Assembly: GCF_030463565.1 (NCBI RefSeq)
Contig: NC_134648.1
Coordinates: 47,492,346-47,556,345, forward strand
DNA from: Pelecanus crispus
Taxonomy: Eukaryota > Chordata > Aves > Pelecaniformes > Pelecanidae
Length of the DNA stretch: 64,000 nucleotides
Reading direction: 5' to 3'
The notes under the pieces: generated by a model
The model's database searches: none
The model's input: only the letters and a program-made list of their open reading frames with translations
What the model was told of the DNA's origin: nothing
Shown: one piece after another, positions 1-13,900 of the stretch
Numbering within the stretch: the first letter of the stretch is position 1
Layout of the letters: each line of letters opens with the position of its first letter
Program-made: the position numbers and the translations under genes

Positions 1-1829
1 GGGAGGCAGATTTGCTTTGAATTAATTTGTTTATTTGGTTCTATTCTAGGCAGATGAGCTCTGGGATTTGTAGACTTGAGTTGAGTAACACCATCCTACC
101 CCGGGCCACAGAAATCAATGGCAAAGGGCGTCTTTCCATCTCAGTTTGTCAGTCTCAATCCATCCCCAAGTCACGCCAAGCGGCTGGCTCATGGTCAGGG
201 AATTCAAAACAGAGTTTCTCCCCTCCAAATCTTCAGAGTTAGTCCATGCTGGGCAGACAGGGACTGGCTTGCTTGAAAGATCTCAGGGAATGGACCTGAG
301 CTCATCAAATCAGTACAGACCTGGCTAGAAGGCATTAGCAACCCCTAACTATCTGGTGGATCTTAATATCTATATGGCTGGAGCTTGTCCACTTCCCAGG
401 GATCTGCATTGCCATAAGTTCTCTCCTGGGTGTGGCTGTCCTAAGGGTAAGAGTGAGGATGGAAACAGATGGGGCAGCTCCAGATCAGCAAAGTGGGCAG
501 CTTGCGCTACCACTTTCCATGCATCCACCTGCTCAGGTTGAGAGGTTGAGACCTCAAGGACTACATTCTGGGAGATTTAAAGTCCCAGGGCTTCACATTC
601 ATTCAGTCTTACAGCCTCCCTCCGTGCAGTATTACTCACTTCCACTCTTCCAGCCAGGCACGTGGCCAGCACAGATCTCTACAAAGAGGCAGTGGTCTCT
701 TCCTTTATAGGCGACCGCCTGCCAAGCAGCTGGTTTCCCTGCTCTTCATCCGTCACAGCTGCTGACAGCTTTCTCGGTGTCAGGCACAGCCTGTGGGGCA
801 GAAACAGCATGCAGACTCCTGGGACACCTCTCCTTCTGGGATGTCCTGGGGCACCCACCTCTGCGGTGGCTGGCTAACAGCAGCAGCGGTCCAGGGGAAA
901 CACGGGCCAAAGAGGGAAGGTAGAGGGAGCCAGCATTCTCCTTCCAGGAGCATGGATGTGCATGCTCCTGCTGATCTCTAACAGGCTGACAGCTGAAAGG
1001 TCACTGGCTGAGAGACCTCAATCACCAGCACGTGGGAAGTTTCACTCCTATAGGTATTAGGTGCTAATCAAATAAAAATTAAAAGAGATTCATTATGGGA
1101 GGGACCTGTGCAGACAGAGTGACCTGCATCTACAACAGTTCAAAACTGCCCAGCCAGTACTTGTAGCTGCCCTCTTCTGAGGTGTGGGTCAAGAACCTGG
1201 ATTCCCCATAAGTCCCTGAGGACACATGCCAGAAGTCAGGAGAACCAAGGGAGAGCTGGTCCCTTACATTCTAGTGCTACACATCCCTACGGGATCCAAA
1301 TGATACCTGTATGACTTCCAGCAAGGGAACTGCACACCTACCATGGCACCTTCGTCTGTGTATAAACACTTTATTTTTAACTAGGTTTTGTTGCCGGTTA
1401 CACTCTGCTCTGTATTTACTTCAGAGACAGCAGGCTAGAGAAGGTGCAAAACTGTTGTACTCCCTGGATACGATGGCTCTCCTGCCCAGTCCCAGAAGAA
1501 CCTGCAAGGTGCCTGTTCCCTGCCCAGAGGAGGTGAGTGGTATCTCTCACCCTGCTGAGGACAGCAAGCAGAAGACCAGGCTGGCAGGCTCATGGCAACC
1601 ACACAGATGGACATGAGGACTGCTGTTTTCTGAATCAACCACAGGCTTTTTTAAAAGCCTGCAATTTCAAGACCAGGTACACAGGATCACAATAACCAAG
1701 TCTAAATCACCGAGACCACAGGGTCCAGAAAACAATACTGTTTTTCTAACCTACTGTATATAGAAAGCATTTTTCAAATCTCCGATCACTTTTGATGATC
1801 ATGGTTCTCTGGGTAAGCAAAAGCCACAG

Positions 1830-2115
1830 TGAATCCAGGTGGGTATATAGCTGTGGCTTCTCTTAGTGACCTAAGGCCAGGCATCCTCCTTGGGGCTGGA
1901 GGCAAAGGTGGCAAACTCTTCAAAGCACTTCCCTCTCCCCAGCAGCAACACCTCAGTCTTTCCTGGATTTAGCTTCTATCGGCTGCTCTTCATCCAACTG
2001 TTGACTTTGGCCAGATCGCTAGCGAGCTGGGAAATGGTGTTTTTTGCGTTCGCGTAAAGAAAATGCAGAGCCAAGTGCCACAGGAGTATTACTGGTTTTT
2101 CATCCAGCCTGCCTC
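1830..2115 (-). mobile_element. Degraded LINE reverse transcriptase remnant (L2/CR1-like)
   Basis: Read on the minus strand, one frame gives SQLASDLAKVNSWMKSSR, a TAG stop at 1978-1976, then KLNPGKTEVLLLGRGKCF. WM followed shortly by KLNPGKTEVLLLG is the conserved segment C-terminal to the catalytic box of L2/CR1-clade LINE reverse transcriptases. The stop falls where a tryptophan or similar residue is usually found. The catalytic Asp-Asp box itself is not recognisable upstream. The element is old and non-functional. Family assignment within the clade is uncertain. Confidence 0.6.
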
Positions 2116-5100
2116 GCCCTCTCCCCAGCCAAAGCCTGACTGACCATAGCAGGGTGGATGGCCTGAAGCACTGTGGAGAGAGTGAACCCTGGACAGTGCG
2201 GTCAGCAGGGAGGGGTGCTAACTCCAGACAAAGCAAGGGCTGGCCAGATGAGGATTGGAAAGTCACTCTTCCAGCTGGAAACACATGTGCACCCTGCTGA
2301 GCATCAGGGAGAGATGATGGAGACCATGGAGACCATAGAGACCGAAGGAGCAATTCCCAGGAGGGCAACAACAGAGTGGGACAGCACTGGCAAAACCAAA
2401 ACTTAAGATGAGACCCTCAGAGAAGCAGCCATCTTCCCAGAGTCCAGGAACCCCCATCCCAGGGTCCGAGCTCAACAAGCTCCATCTCTCCAACTACAAC
2501 CAGCCTGCTGCCTGGGATGAGACTGCTGCCTCCAGCCACCCGGAGGGGCAGCGTGCTGGAGCAGGGTCCCATGGAGGGGAGCTGCTGCACAACTGGGAAG
2601 TCCACCCCAGCTCCTCCAGCCTGCAGCCTGCACACACTGCTCCAAGGCGAGAAGGCTCAGCCAGGACGGGGGCTGACTCATGCTCAGTGCCTGATAACCT
2701 GCCAGGGCAACAAGCAGGTTCTCCCCTGGTTTTTAAACGCCGAACAATATACTCGGTGTCTGTCTTGTCCGTCCGCCTGTCCCTTTGGCTAGATGCCCTC
2801 CCTGCTTGGGGCCACAGGGACCAAAATCAGTGATTCACTTCCCCCTTTGTAATGCTCAGCAGTTGCTGATTTTCCACTAAAGCATCGCAGAAGAATGGGC
2901 AGCCTCAACACCACTGTCTGTGTCTACAGGGGGAGAGAGAGACAGCCAGCCTTGGAAAGCAGCAAATTGACCGCAGACCAGAAACTTCCCCTTTCTTGGA
3001 CTCCGAACAGGTTCCTCAGCAGGCAGACGGGATTCATGGCTCAGGCTCCAGGCCCCGGAGCACAGGGGAGGCATTGCTTAGAGAGCACTCAAGTTTATTA
3101 TCAATTAGCTCACAAACATGCTGACAAGGAAGACAGCTCTGTTAGGACTCAGGGAGGAGGGGGGAAACCACACCATACAAGGCACCTGACTTCGAGCCCA
3201 CCCACATTATGTCCATAAATCCTGGCTCAGTTTACTATCCCCATGAGCAGCAGAGATAGTTCTGAAACCTACCTGCTTCAGCCTTCCCACTGTCCATCCT
3301 GTGGCAGCCTTCAGCCCTGGTAAATGAGGGAGACACTGAAGCCCGAAGCCCCCTGCTCCCCAGGGTTTGCTGGAAGGCAAAGGAAGTTCTCCTGGCCAGG
3401 AGAAGCAGCCACCAGCCTCCCCCAGGCAGGAGACCTTCCCAGCTGAGACAAGCAGGACCTGTGTACCATGAAGGCCACAGGAATGACCATCCGGGTGCCT
3501 TTGTGCCCGATTCACAGTCACCTGCAGCCAGATCTCGTGCCAGATGGCACACCCGACACAGACACCCAGACTGTCACAGGGACATCAAGGCAAGTGGCAA
3601 CCCTATTGCTTACCACAACAGATCTCAGCTGCCAAGGTTTCTCCTCACATGTTCACCTGCTACCTCATAGTGTCACAGGCACAGCTCACACACAGTAAGG
3701 TCATCAGGCAAGCAGGGAGTCATCCAAATCCACACTCCCCTGCGAGACCTCGAGAGCTCCTGTGGGCAGAGGTGTCACTGACAACACCCTTTGCTTTGGG
3801 CACAAAGAGCACTGCCAAAGCAGGGCTGCACAGGCAGAACAAGGGTCAGGGTCCCTGCCCCACACACACACTCAATGCTGCTGGCACATGCCCAGGAGTC
3901 GCGTCAGTCCAGCACCCAGATGCCACCACTATCCCTCACCATGGCTAGCAAGAGGCTGTCGCAGAGTCCGCATGGCTCTCGTTTTGGTATCTCTCCTGCG
4001 CCATCTTGCAGTAGCAATTCCAGATCCCTGCTCCGCTTGACATATGCGCCGGTGGCTGGCCAAGATTTCTCTGGATCTCTCACTACAAACTGCAGCAACA
4101 GATGTGCAAGACCATGGGACAGCAAAGGCACCAGGTGTCTGCCCCATGCCACCAAGCTCAGTCCCTCCACCACCACCACGCTGGCATCTTCCTTCCTCTG
4201 GCCCCCAAAGCAGTGTCAGTGCTGTAGGGCCACCTGAGCTGGCTCCCAGCCCGCCATGTAGTGCATGAGAACAAAGAGGGAGAAGGAGATGTGCTGTGAA
4301 CGCTATTTTTATCTGCTCAGGAGTTGCCAGACACGTTAAGTGAATCTCTGTAAGCACACAGACAGCAAACAGGTTCTCTTTAACCAGTCTCTGGGGGTCT
4401 AATTTGCTCTTTAGCCAAAGTGGCTGCTCACATGTCTCCGCACAGCTCTCTGCTGACATTAAATGCCCTTCCCTTGCCACACGTGCCACCTGCCACTCTG
4501 TGAGTGCTCTTCTTTGCTCTTGTGTATTAGGGAGTGAGCAACTGACTCCCTGGAAGCAGTCCAGCTCTCCAAGCATGGGAACAGCACCTGCCTGGCACAG
4601 CGAGGCTGCAGAAACATACCCTGCACAAGGGCACGGCACTGGGCTATCACCAGGAGCAGCAGATCATGCTCCTGGTTGCATCCATGACTTTAGTGCTGAC
4701 CCATGAAGTGGCCAGAACCATGATTTCCAAATGCCAAGTGTGATGAAGAGCTGTTTGCAACCTGCCTGTCTCCAGAGCTGAAGTGCGGGCCAATGCCTCC
4801 CAGAAAAATCAAAATGCAGCTTGCAACCGCTCTGAGCTTCAAGTGGAGCCAGCAGAGGAACCAGGCCAGGTTACTCGATTACAAATGCCACATCTGGGCC
4901 AAACCTTGCACGCTCCGTAGACTAAACCAGGGATTTAGAGGGAGAGGGAAGCCAGGCGAGCTACCATCCCTCTGGCAGAGCTGCCCAGGCTGGCCTGCGG
5001 CATGTGCAAGCGGCAGGCAAGACGGGCGGCTGTGCAGCCCTCCTCTTCCCAGCTCGGCCACACACTCCTTTGGGACGAAGCAGTGAGAAAGCTGCTCTAG

Positions 5101-8100
5101 TTGGCTCCGCTGCCTGCAAGAAGGGGCTGGTGTTCAGCAGTACAATCAATGGGCATGGCACTGCTGCCAGACGCAGTTGCACAGCCGCTCTCATGCCTTG
5201 GTGAGAAGAGACCTATCCAGAGGTGTCCTAACAAGTGCCATCACATGAAGGTCTCCATCAGTGCCACCATCTTACTGCAGACATCACCCCACGGCCACAG
5301 CTTTTGCACCATTACAAAACTGGGTGTAAGATGCTGGCACAGTTGGAGAGCTGGGTTGTCCGCCATGCAACGTGACCATTCCAGAGGGTTCAGCCACCAC
5401 CACTGGCCATGACAGTGCCTCCATTGCCCCTCTCCTCCTCCCTGTGTCCCCCAGTACAGCGAGCAGCAGGGTCCTGCCTGGCAGGGGAAGGACCTGTATT
5501 TAGGGCAGAGGCATGCAAGAGATGAGGACAACATATCAACCTGCCCTTGTGCCCACAAGCATACCAAGATCCCCAGCCCAAAGGGCCCTCTGTCTCCACA
5601 AGACACAACAGCTGCAAGTTGAGGACCCAGCCCCCGTCTAATGAAACCTGCTGCAGAGGCGTTTGCCAGAGAAAAGCTCATCGCTGGCCGTGGGGAGGTC
5701 ACTTGTCTCCCCCGTATAGCAGGGAGAAAACAAGCACTCTTGAGTTTCATTTCCATCTTGTTGACTAGCAACACTCACCCCCTCCACCAGGCTGCCAACT
5801 TCAAAGCCCTGAGAAAACACTTTAGCCTATTCATCCTTGCGCCCACACACACCCTGGGGAGTGGGGGGAGCCAGCTGCCTGCTCCCCACTTTACACAGGA
5901 CACGGAGAGGGTGGGCAAAGCCTCTCTCCGCCCAGGCATGCGAGCGGGGTGAAGAGCTTGTGGCTGCACACACACACAGAGGGCATGAGAGCAACAGGGT
6001 GGAGAGGAGATGTGTATAGTCCTCTTATCTGGAGAAGGGGAGGCTCTTCATCTACAGCAGCCGGTGTTGGGAAGTCTCCCACTCACCCTGGGAACACTGG
6101 ATCTAAGACATGTTTTAATCTAAAATAATGGTTGAACACCTGGCAGGACATCTGGCGTTTGGATCTACTAGCTTGATGTAGTTAGGTCTCCTCACATCTC
6201 TCCATCCCCTGCCACACACAGGATTCCCTCACCTGCAGCACTCCAGCCGTGAAGCTGTGTTGGGATGTGACACTTTGCTGCCCACTCTCAAAGTCTCAGC
6301 CCTGACAGGGATCGGGGAACGAGCATCCCAGTGATTTTATTCTGTACTGTTCTGCATTGGCTCCATCCCTCCAGTTGCTCAGTAGCCAGAAGACTAGAGC
6401 CTGGCTGGGGACCAGGAGCGCTCCTGGCCATGTACGCATGATGCCTGGTGGCAAAGCCAGTGCTTCCAGGGATACTGTGACCACAAATCTGCTCTCACAC
6501 CTCTCCCATGTGGCCTTCGATATCCACACCAAGGACCAGCAGGGAGGAGCAGGTCTCATGGCATCCCTGGTGGGAACGGCTCCGGAGCAGGCAGAATGGC
6601 TGCGCCTGCCTTGGCAGTGCCTGGGCTCCAGCTCCTCAGCAGAGCAGCTCCAAAGCAATGGAGAAGGCAGAGCTCCAGTGTCGTTATCAACCTGTCATTA
6701 CATCCCTGGAAGAGTTTGGCACTTTGCTGTTGTAGAAAGCTTCATAGCTGAAAAAATAACACAGCCACCCTGCCAAGGCTACAGGCAACCTAATACACCC
6801 TGTCTGCCCACTCCAGATAGCCTCAGCCTCTGAGTATGCTCCCCATCCTCCAAGGCCAGCGTTTGGCTCAGTTTTGCAGATGTGGGTCTGTTAACCATTC
6901 CCCTCGGCTCCCTCCCTCCTTTTGTAGTTCTCAGAATTCCTTCCAATTTGTCAAGATCTTTTCTGGCAATGAAGAATACCTTGACTCAGTGCAGGACCCC
7001 AGGGTGCACAGGAAAAAAGTCCATGCAACTTGGGTCTTTTGCCTCCAAAGTCCTAAGCACTGCTGGTCTCTCGTATGCAGCCACACTGCATTACTCTCTG
7101 CTGCCTAATTTGCTGTTCACTCCTACTCTGCAAAATCTCAGCCTCTCCTTCTTCCAGATTTCTTCCTCCCATGGAGGATTTTTTTCCTTCAGTTGTAACA
7201 GATAATATTTTTTCAGCCTGAATCTCTTCTTAGTTCCTGCCTATATGTTTAGTTTCTGCATGTCCCTGAAGAGAGCCTCCATGCAAGTGAGACAAAAATG
7301 GGTTGGTGCGGAGAGCTGGGTACCAATCCCATCTAGCACCAGGCACTCAGGGCAGCACTTCTCAGGGTGCTTCTGAAGAAAGGAGAGGAGAACAAGCATA
7401 TTTTATATAGAGACCTCTACATCTCCATTTCAGCAACAACTTATACCAAATCAGCTTCAATTCATCCCTTGTGTCCTGCCAGGACTTGGTGATTTATGGA
7501 AAACACTCAAAACCAAAGAGAACAGCTTTGATTTTGCTTAAGTACCAGCTTAAACCAAATAAGGCAGCAGACGATCAGGTATGAGAAACTGCAGCATAAT
7601 CCATATGCGCAAGGGAGCTGAAAGCAAGCTGGACAACAATCCTAATTCAGGCATTAGGGAAAAACTCTCCAGCATTTGATCATGCGGCCTTAGCGCTCTT
7701 CTAACATCTTTCTTTTCTACACAACTGCTATATAAATTGTATTGTCATAAATGTCCCAAATGATAAATGTATAGTATATAAAATAGGCTATAAACTGGAT
7801 TTTCTGTACTACCTCACCTACCACATGTACAATGCATTTGCCCTGCACCCTGCTCTCCTGCATGTAGTCTCAGACTAAGCTGACAGTAGCAGCATTTTTC
7901 TTCCAGTTAGAAGGAAAAGTGCATTTGAACGTTTTCTCCCAAAGCCTAGAGGCTGAATTAAGCTATAGGAATGGCTCCCAAGGAGGTGCAGAAGAACCAG
8001 GCCTAATGTAAAGACCATATTTGGAGTTTAAAAGAAGCCTGAAAAGCCAGCTATCCTCCTGCTGCTCTGAAGCATATGCAACCCCCTAGAAAGTAAATAC

Positions 8101-10876
8101 ATAAAACACATAAACCAGAATGGTGCTGACAGCTTTAAAACACTAGAAAGCAGAGCAACTGTATCTGGTGCCACACTAGAGAAGGTATGTCATGTACTTT
8201 AAAAATAGAAGTATTTTTATATAAGAAAAATGACATTTACGCTCCTCTTGGGTAGCTTGAGTTTTTCCTTTAGGCTTCCCAGCCAGCTTGCCAAGGGCTT
8301 TCAACTATGTCAAAGCAGGAGAGGGGCCGAGATCTGGAGCTTATGGAGATTGGATTGCCCTGAGTGGAATCTCTTTTCACATATTCTCACATGCACTGAC
8401 ACTGGCTTTTTAGTTTCAATTTTTTAACAAGGTTTCAGATATCTACTAAAGTTGGCTCTGGATCATGGAACGTAAATGCCTGGCCACCTTGTGAAAACTA
8501 TATTGCCAAAGGAAAGCACCTTAGAAAGATGCAATTAGGGCTTATCTGCACTGGGAAAATATGCATAAACATGCTGCAGTGGCAGAAGGCAAGGTTGGCA
8601 CCAGTGTTTTACCCCAGGAATTCAAGGTCATACGCTATGGATCTCCGGGGCTGGTCCCATCCCAAGCAAAGTAGGAAACCTGCCACAGCCCATGCCATGG
8701 GAATGCACTTACACAGAAGGGCTTCTCAGCCAGGGTCAGCTTTTATTTTCTCTGCTATTTGGGCATTAATAAACTGTAACCCTCGGAAGTATAAAGTAAG
8801 TGACAGTCATAAGTGAGCAGAAGAGTAGGAGGTGTGATCAGTAGGTGTGTGGCTAGTACAGACCTCCTCCTAGCACTATAAATATTGTGGACAAACAGTC
8901 CTGGACACCCAAGCAGCAATCCAAGTAAGGCAGTAAGAAAGCTCCCCTTTTCCTTATAAACATGGAAAGTTCAAAGCTGGCAAGACAGGAGACTCCAGAT
9001 CCTGCTTCAACAATTAAGACAAATCTGTCTCTGTTTGGACCAGCACCTTTAAAAAGCAAGTGATCTTGCCATGAACTTTGATTTTATCTGCTAGTCTTCA
9101 ATGACAACAAGCTAATCAAGCTGATTTTGCCAAGCCACAGTTCCCAATATCATGTTTCGAGTGGCCACCCCAGGGTGCAGAGCTTTATGTCCACCCACGG
9201 GCTCCGCTCTCCTCTGCCAAGGACCATGCTAGACATTTGACTGCCACCAGAATGGGAGCTGGTTTCAGCCAATTTGCAAAAGGGGGGAAATATACTTTCT
9301 TCATCCAGCAACCTCCACCACACACCCAAGATCCTGCCTTCTGCTCGCTCCCTGTTGTTGTCATCCTTCGCTTCCAGGAGAGAGAATAGAGATTTTGGCA
9401 GACCCTCCCTGCTGGCATCAGGTTCCCAGTGTCCTCAGGCCAGGAGCGCTTGCCACAACTCCTCAAGGGCTGCATATAGCCCTTCCTCTCCTGAGGAAGG
9501 GAGGAGATGTCTCCTCCAGGGTGCTGGAGAGGAGGCTCTGAGATCAGGAGTCAGTGGGGTGGGCATGTCACAACTCAGCCGTCTCCCTTTTCCATCCTGA
9601 AAACACCAGGCAACTCCCAGCAACTGCCTTGCCTAAACAGAGCCCTCTCAGAGGAAGCTCCCTGCCCTCAAGAGCTTAGCCGCATTAAGCTGTCTGCACA
9701 GTGTCTCAGTGTCTCACCTTATACCACAGCTATGTCCTCTTCCCTTGCCGGGGTTGCTGGGAAAATGCTTTGCAGATCCCAGTCATCTCTTCTTTGCTGT
9801 GAAGAGGAAGGATGCCTTGCTTTCCAGGCAGCCCTTGTCCAGCACTCACATCCCACCTGGGCAGCACGGCTCTCTTGTGTAGATGCTGGTTACAGATTTA
9901 TGCCTGGCGCTCCCGCAGGAGGGACCTTCTCAGGTGGCAGCGGCCAGACCCTCCTCACACACTGCCCGCAGTCAGACACAGCTGGCCATCCATCCTGATG
10001 GTGAGGGGCAGGGGCGCGAGCCCTTTCCACTCCCTTCTAAATAAACACGGATTCTGCTGATACTCCAGCCTTAGGAAAACAAAGCTGTTTCCATTTAGCT
10101 CAGCTTCTGGGCTGAGGTGCAGCTCCACCCGCACAATCATCCGTCGGGGCTTTGCTTCTCCGGGCAGAGATTCAGGCTGAGATCAAGAAGAGGGAGTATT
10201 TGCAGCTAGTCCATGCCGGGAGGGCCTCTAACACCCCCAGGATTTTGCTCTCCAGAGCACTACTTGTTCCAAGCAGCACAGTGTCAGGGCCTCCCAGCTT
10301 CTGCAGCAGCTAATAAGTCCCCACAGGCTCCCTGGAATGGCCAGCTCTAAACCTCCACTGAGCCATGGCCTGCTGAAGGGACTTGGGAAGTGGTACTCAT
10401 TGCTCAGCCTGTATTTTCAGGGATGAAAGCTTGAGCATCACCAGCTCTGGTGTCAGCAAAGTAAACCCAGAGCTGCCCTTCTCCTAGCCATGTCTTCCCC
10501 TGGGCAAGTGCTGAGCTCAGATAAGGCTGGGTACATCTTCTTCTTTAGTCCCAGGAAGAAGGGATAACATGCACTGTATGGGCAAGCCAAGGATGCAGTG
10601 ATTCTTCCCCAGTACCCTGCTGATGGCTATGTGTAGCGTGGCAGCACTGACACCTGTGCTTAGCACAATACTCGGGCTGATGTCCACGTCCCCATCTTCC
10701 CAGGACTGCCAGCATGCCCAGAAATGGATCTCAGCTACACTGGGAATGCCCACAGATTCATTTGCTAACCTTCACATCTGCCAGGTGCAAATATAAACCA
10801 ACCAGTACAACCAGTTGCGTATGACTGGTACGACCCTGTTGGTCAAGGAGCTGGTACTTCTCACCAAGGCTGAGGG

Positions 10877-10936
10877 CAGAAGACTGCTAGTAATTTATCT
10901 CCTGTACAGAAGACTGATAGTAATTTATCTCCTGCT
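10877..10936. repeat. 30-bp tandem duplication, two copies
   Basis: Two adjacent 30-bp units (10877-10906 and 10907-10936) share AGAAGACTG, one or two differing bases, then TAGTAATTTATCTCCTG. They differ at only a few positions, so the duplication is fairly recent. No function is suggested. Confidence 0.85.
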
Positions 10937-13900
10937 GTCACAGCCATGCTTCCTGGGCTCTCCTGGCAGGGAAGCCGCAGAAGGCATCACTGCTTCTGCT
11001 TCCAGGCATGAACCCTGGAGAGCCTGAGCACATCTGTCAGGGCCATGAAAACAGGCAGCTGCTTCATCATGCTTTTCACCAAGGCTTTATAGGCTCCTCC
11101 AGACTCCCAAAGACTTCCTACCTCCACAGCAGGCTACTCTCCGCAGTGAAGTGGCAGTTGTCATAAGCAGCAAGTCCAACTAGCTGAGGGTAAAAAAAAT
11201 CATTTTAAAGCAGCCCCACCACTCAGGCAAGTGGGGACTATTTTGGTCTAGGCAGTTCCTGAATAACCTAGGAGGCTGCTCTCCTAACGCTCTCTGAAGA
11301 CTCACTTCAGAGCACACTGAAATCAAAATCAACACCATCTCTGCTTAGCGAGCAGGTCTCTGGGGAGGATTCACGGGTTTTTTTGCATGCTTATAAGGCA
11401 ACTAATACAGCATTGTTCTAGTGCATGACTTCAGAGCTTCTGATTGCTACCTCCGTACAAACAAACACAAATAAAGCCAATATACACACAAATAAACTAA
11501 AGAAGAAAGCAAATTCACTCATGTGAGGGATGATGTCTTGTCCTGGCAGAGCAAGATGAGGCTTAGAGGTCTATAAGCTCCCACTCTTGCACAACTCCTC
11601 CCTGTTAGCAATGCGAATGTGCAGAGAGGCTGGGGACTAGTTGGTTGTCCTGGATCTCACAGTCTTCTCACAACCACTGACCTGGAACCACCAGCATCCT
11701 CTGTCCACTGACAAACCCAAGAGCTTCTTCTACCTCTTCCTTATCAACAAATCAGACGAGCAAGCCAGCTGATGTGGGAGTATGGTGGGCTCACTAGAAA
11801 AGTCAGCATCCCACCAGCACAACCCATCCTTATCCAGGAGGAGACCAATGACTGGAAAACCCAAGCTGTTCCTCTCAGACTTGACAGTGAACTGAACTCC
11901 AGTGAAGCTGACCCTGAGTTTGCAGTGCCTAAGAACCAATCTTCATACTTGCAAATATGAGCAAGATCTACCCAGTTCTGTGAAGGCCAATATGCTTCTT
12001 GCTTTTGCTGCAGCAGCCCAATTGTATGGAGAAAGCCTGGCGCAGAAGCACAGAAATTACTTTAGAAATTACACAGAAATAGATTATGTTGTAACTGCAA
12101 GAAGCAGACACCAAGTTCAGACAAGTCTGAGAGCATGGTTTCATGAGACAAATGACCAACCTAATAAGTGGCTTCCACCAAAAGGGTGCTAGCCTTGCAA
12201 TCCTGTCCAATCCCTCTGGTCCTCATATAATCATTCAATAAGTCAATTTAGCCCACTGAAGTGGCAGAAAATTGTCCCTAATTTTGCTGTGTTAGTTTTT
12301 TGTTGAGCCAACTTACCCAGGGGCCAGATGAGCACCAACACCAGTACAAGGGAAGCAGTGGGAGGCCACAGCCAGGTGCAACAGCAGCAGGAGCGAGCCT
12401 TTGGCTGCAGACTCTCATTCTTACAGGCTCCACAGCTAGCCCAGAAATCGGCAGGCTAAAGGGGACACTCAAAAATATTTGGGAAACAACCCATCTAACT
12501 GCAGCAAGACATTTAGGTCATGCCAGTTGTCTGCCATGTTATATGGTCCACAGACAAAACCCAAACAACTGAATTGTACGGGAAGATGCCCAGGAGCTGA
12601 AGTGAGGTGTTTCAATGCAGACCAATGCCAGGGTGCAGGCAGCCCCACACCTGCCTGCACAGCACCGCTACGCATCGCCCAGGCAGGAAAGGCACAGCAC
12701 AGAACGGCTCCAGAAGGCAGTCAGTGGTGGCCATGTCCCGGGGTCCTACCTGTGGCCGTCGCAAAGGACAAATGTCAAATACTCGTGCCAAATCTTGTGG
12801 GATAAGGCGACGTCCTATGGCCTCCGTGGGGAGGGAATTAGGAAAGGCACAGCATGGTCCTTAATGGAGTCCTGTTTCCTTGGGACAGCGCCAGAGGATT
12901 TAAGGTACGGCAGGCAGCTGGGCATTCAGCAATCCCAGCTCAGCAATCGCTAGACGCTCTGTCTGACTGTGTGGACAGGAATGCTCTGCCAGTGCCTGCA
13001 CAGCCCCCCGTCCTCTGCGCAGAGCCTGAGGTCATGTTCCTTACTGGGAAAGCCTTCAACAGGTGCTGTATCTCCAAGGGCACTGCTCTCCCTCCCCTCC
13101 AGTCCTTGCACACACAGCGGTGGCACGGAGGGGTAGGAGGAGGTCATCACTGGGAGGAAACTTGTCAGCAATGACCAGGATTGCAGGCACGTGTGAGGGC
13201 TGCATGCTCACTCGGGCACCGAGCCTCTCTTGGAGCAGCGATGACAGGGGCTTGGCCACCTCTCCCTGCCAGCATCACCTCTGCCTTGCCTGAATTTGGT
13301 TCCCATCAGATAGTCTTTCATTTAGGCACCAAGGTATGCTGGCTTCAGTGAACTACTTCATGTCAGTCAATTCCTTGTCAGTCATTTGAGCCCCTCCAAA
13401 ACTGTAGATGGCCGAGAGTAAGTGTCTAGAAATGTCTCCAGCCCATGCATTGCCTCTGCTTCAGAAGAGACAGAAAGGCAACAGCTACTCTAAGTGCAAC
13501 AAACACTTAAATACAACCTCCAGAAATACAGAAAAACAAAGGCTGACCTGCCCTCTCCTTGGACAGCTCTAAGTGACACTGACAGAGAAAGTCAAAACAG
13601 CTCAGAGAAGAAAAGGAGAAACTGAAGTTACCTCCTGGTTAGGCACCTCTAATTTGCTGTAATGTCTTCTTGACTACGACTGAGGGACTTCTGCTGGAAG
13701 CTACGTGCAAATTCTCTGCTGTGGTGGCTACCAACAAAACCAGTCATTCTGGCCCAGCAACTGGGTGAGCAGCAGCAGGAACATCATGGGCCTTTAGGGG
13801 TGGTGCAGTCTAACACTTTGCTCCAGTGTCCCTGGACTCTTACAGAAAAGTGGAGGCGATTGTTTAAAAAAACCAAACATGTGGGTTGTTGTATAGCAAG

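Noticed and set aside
3929..4639. 236-codon minus-strand open frame
   Set aside because: Low-complexity mixture with a Gly run, no domain recognised, no consistent splice context, and located inside LTBP2 intron 3.
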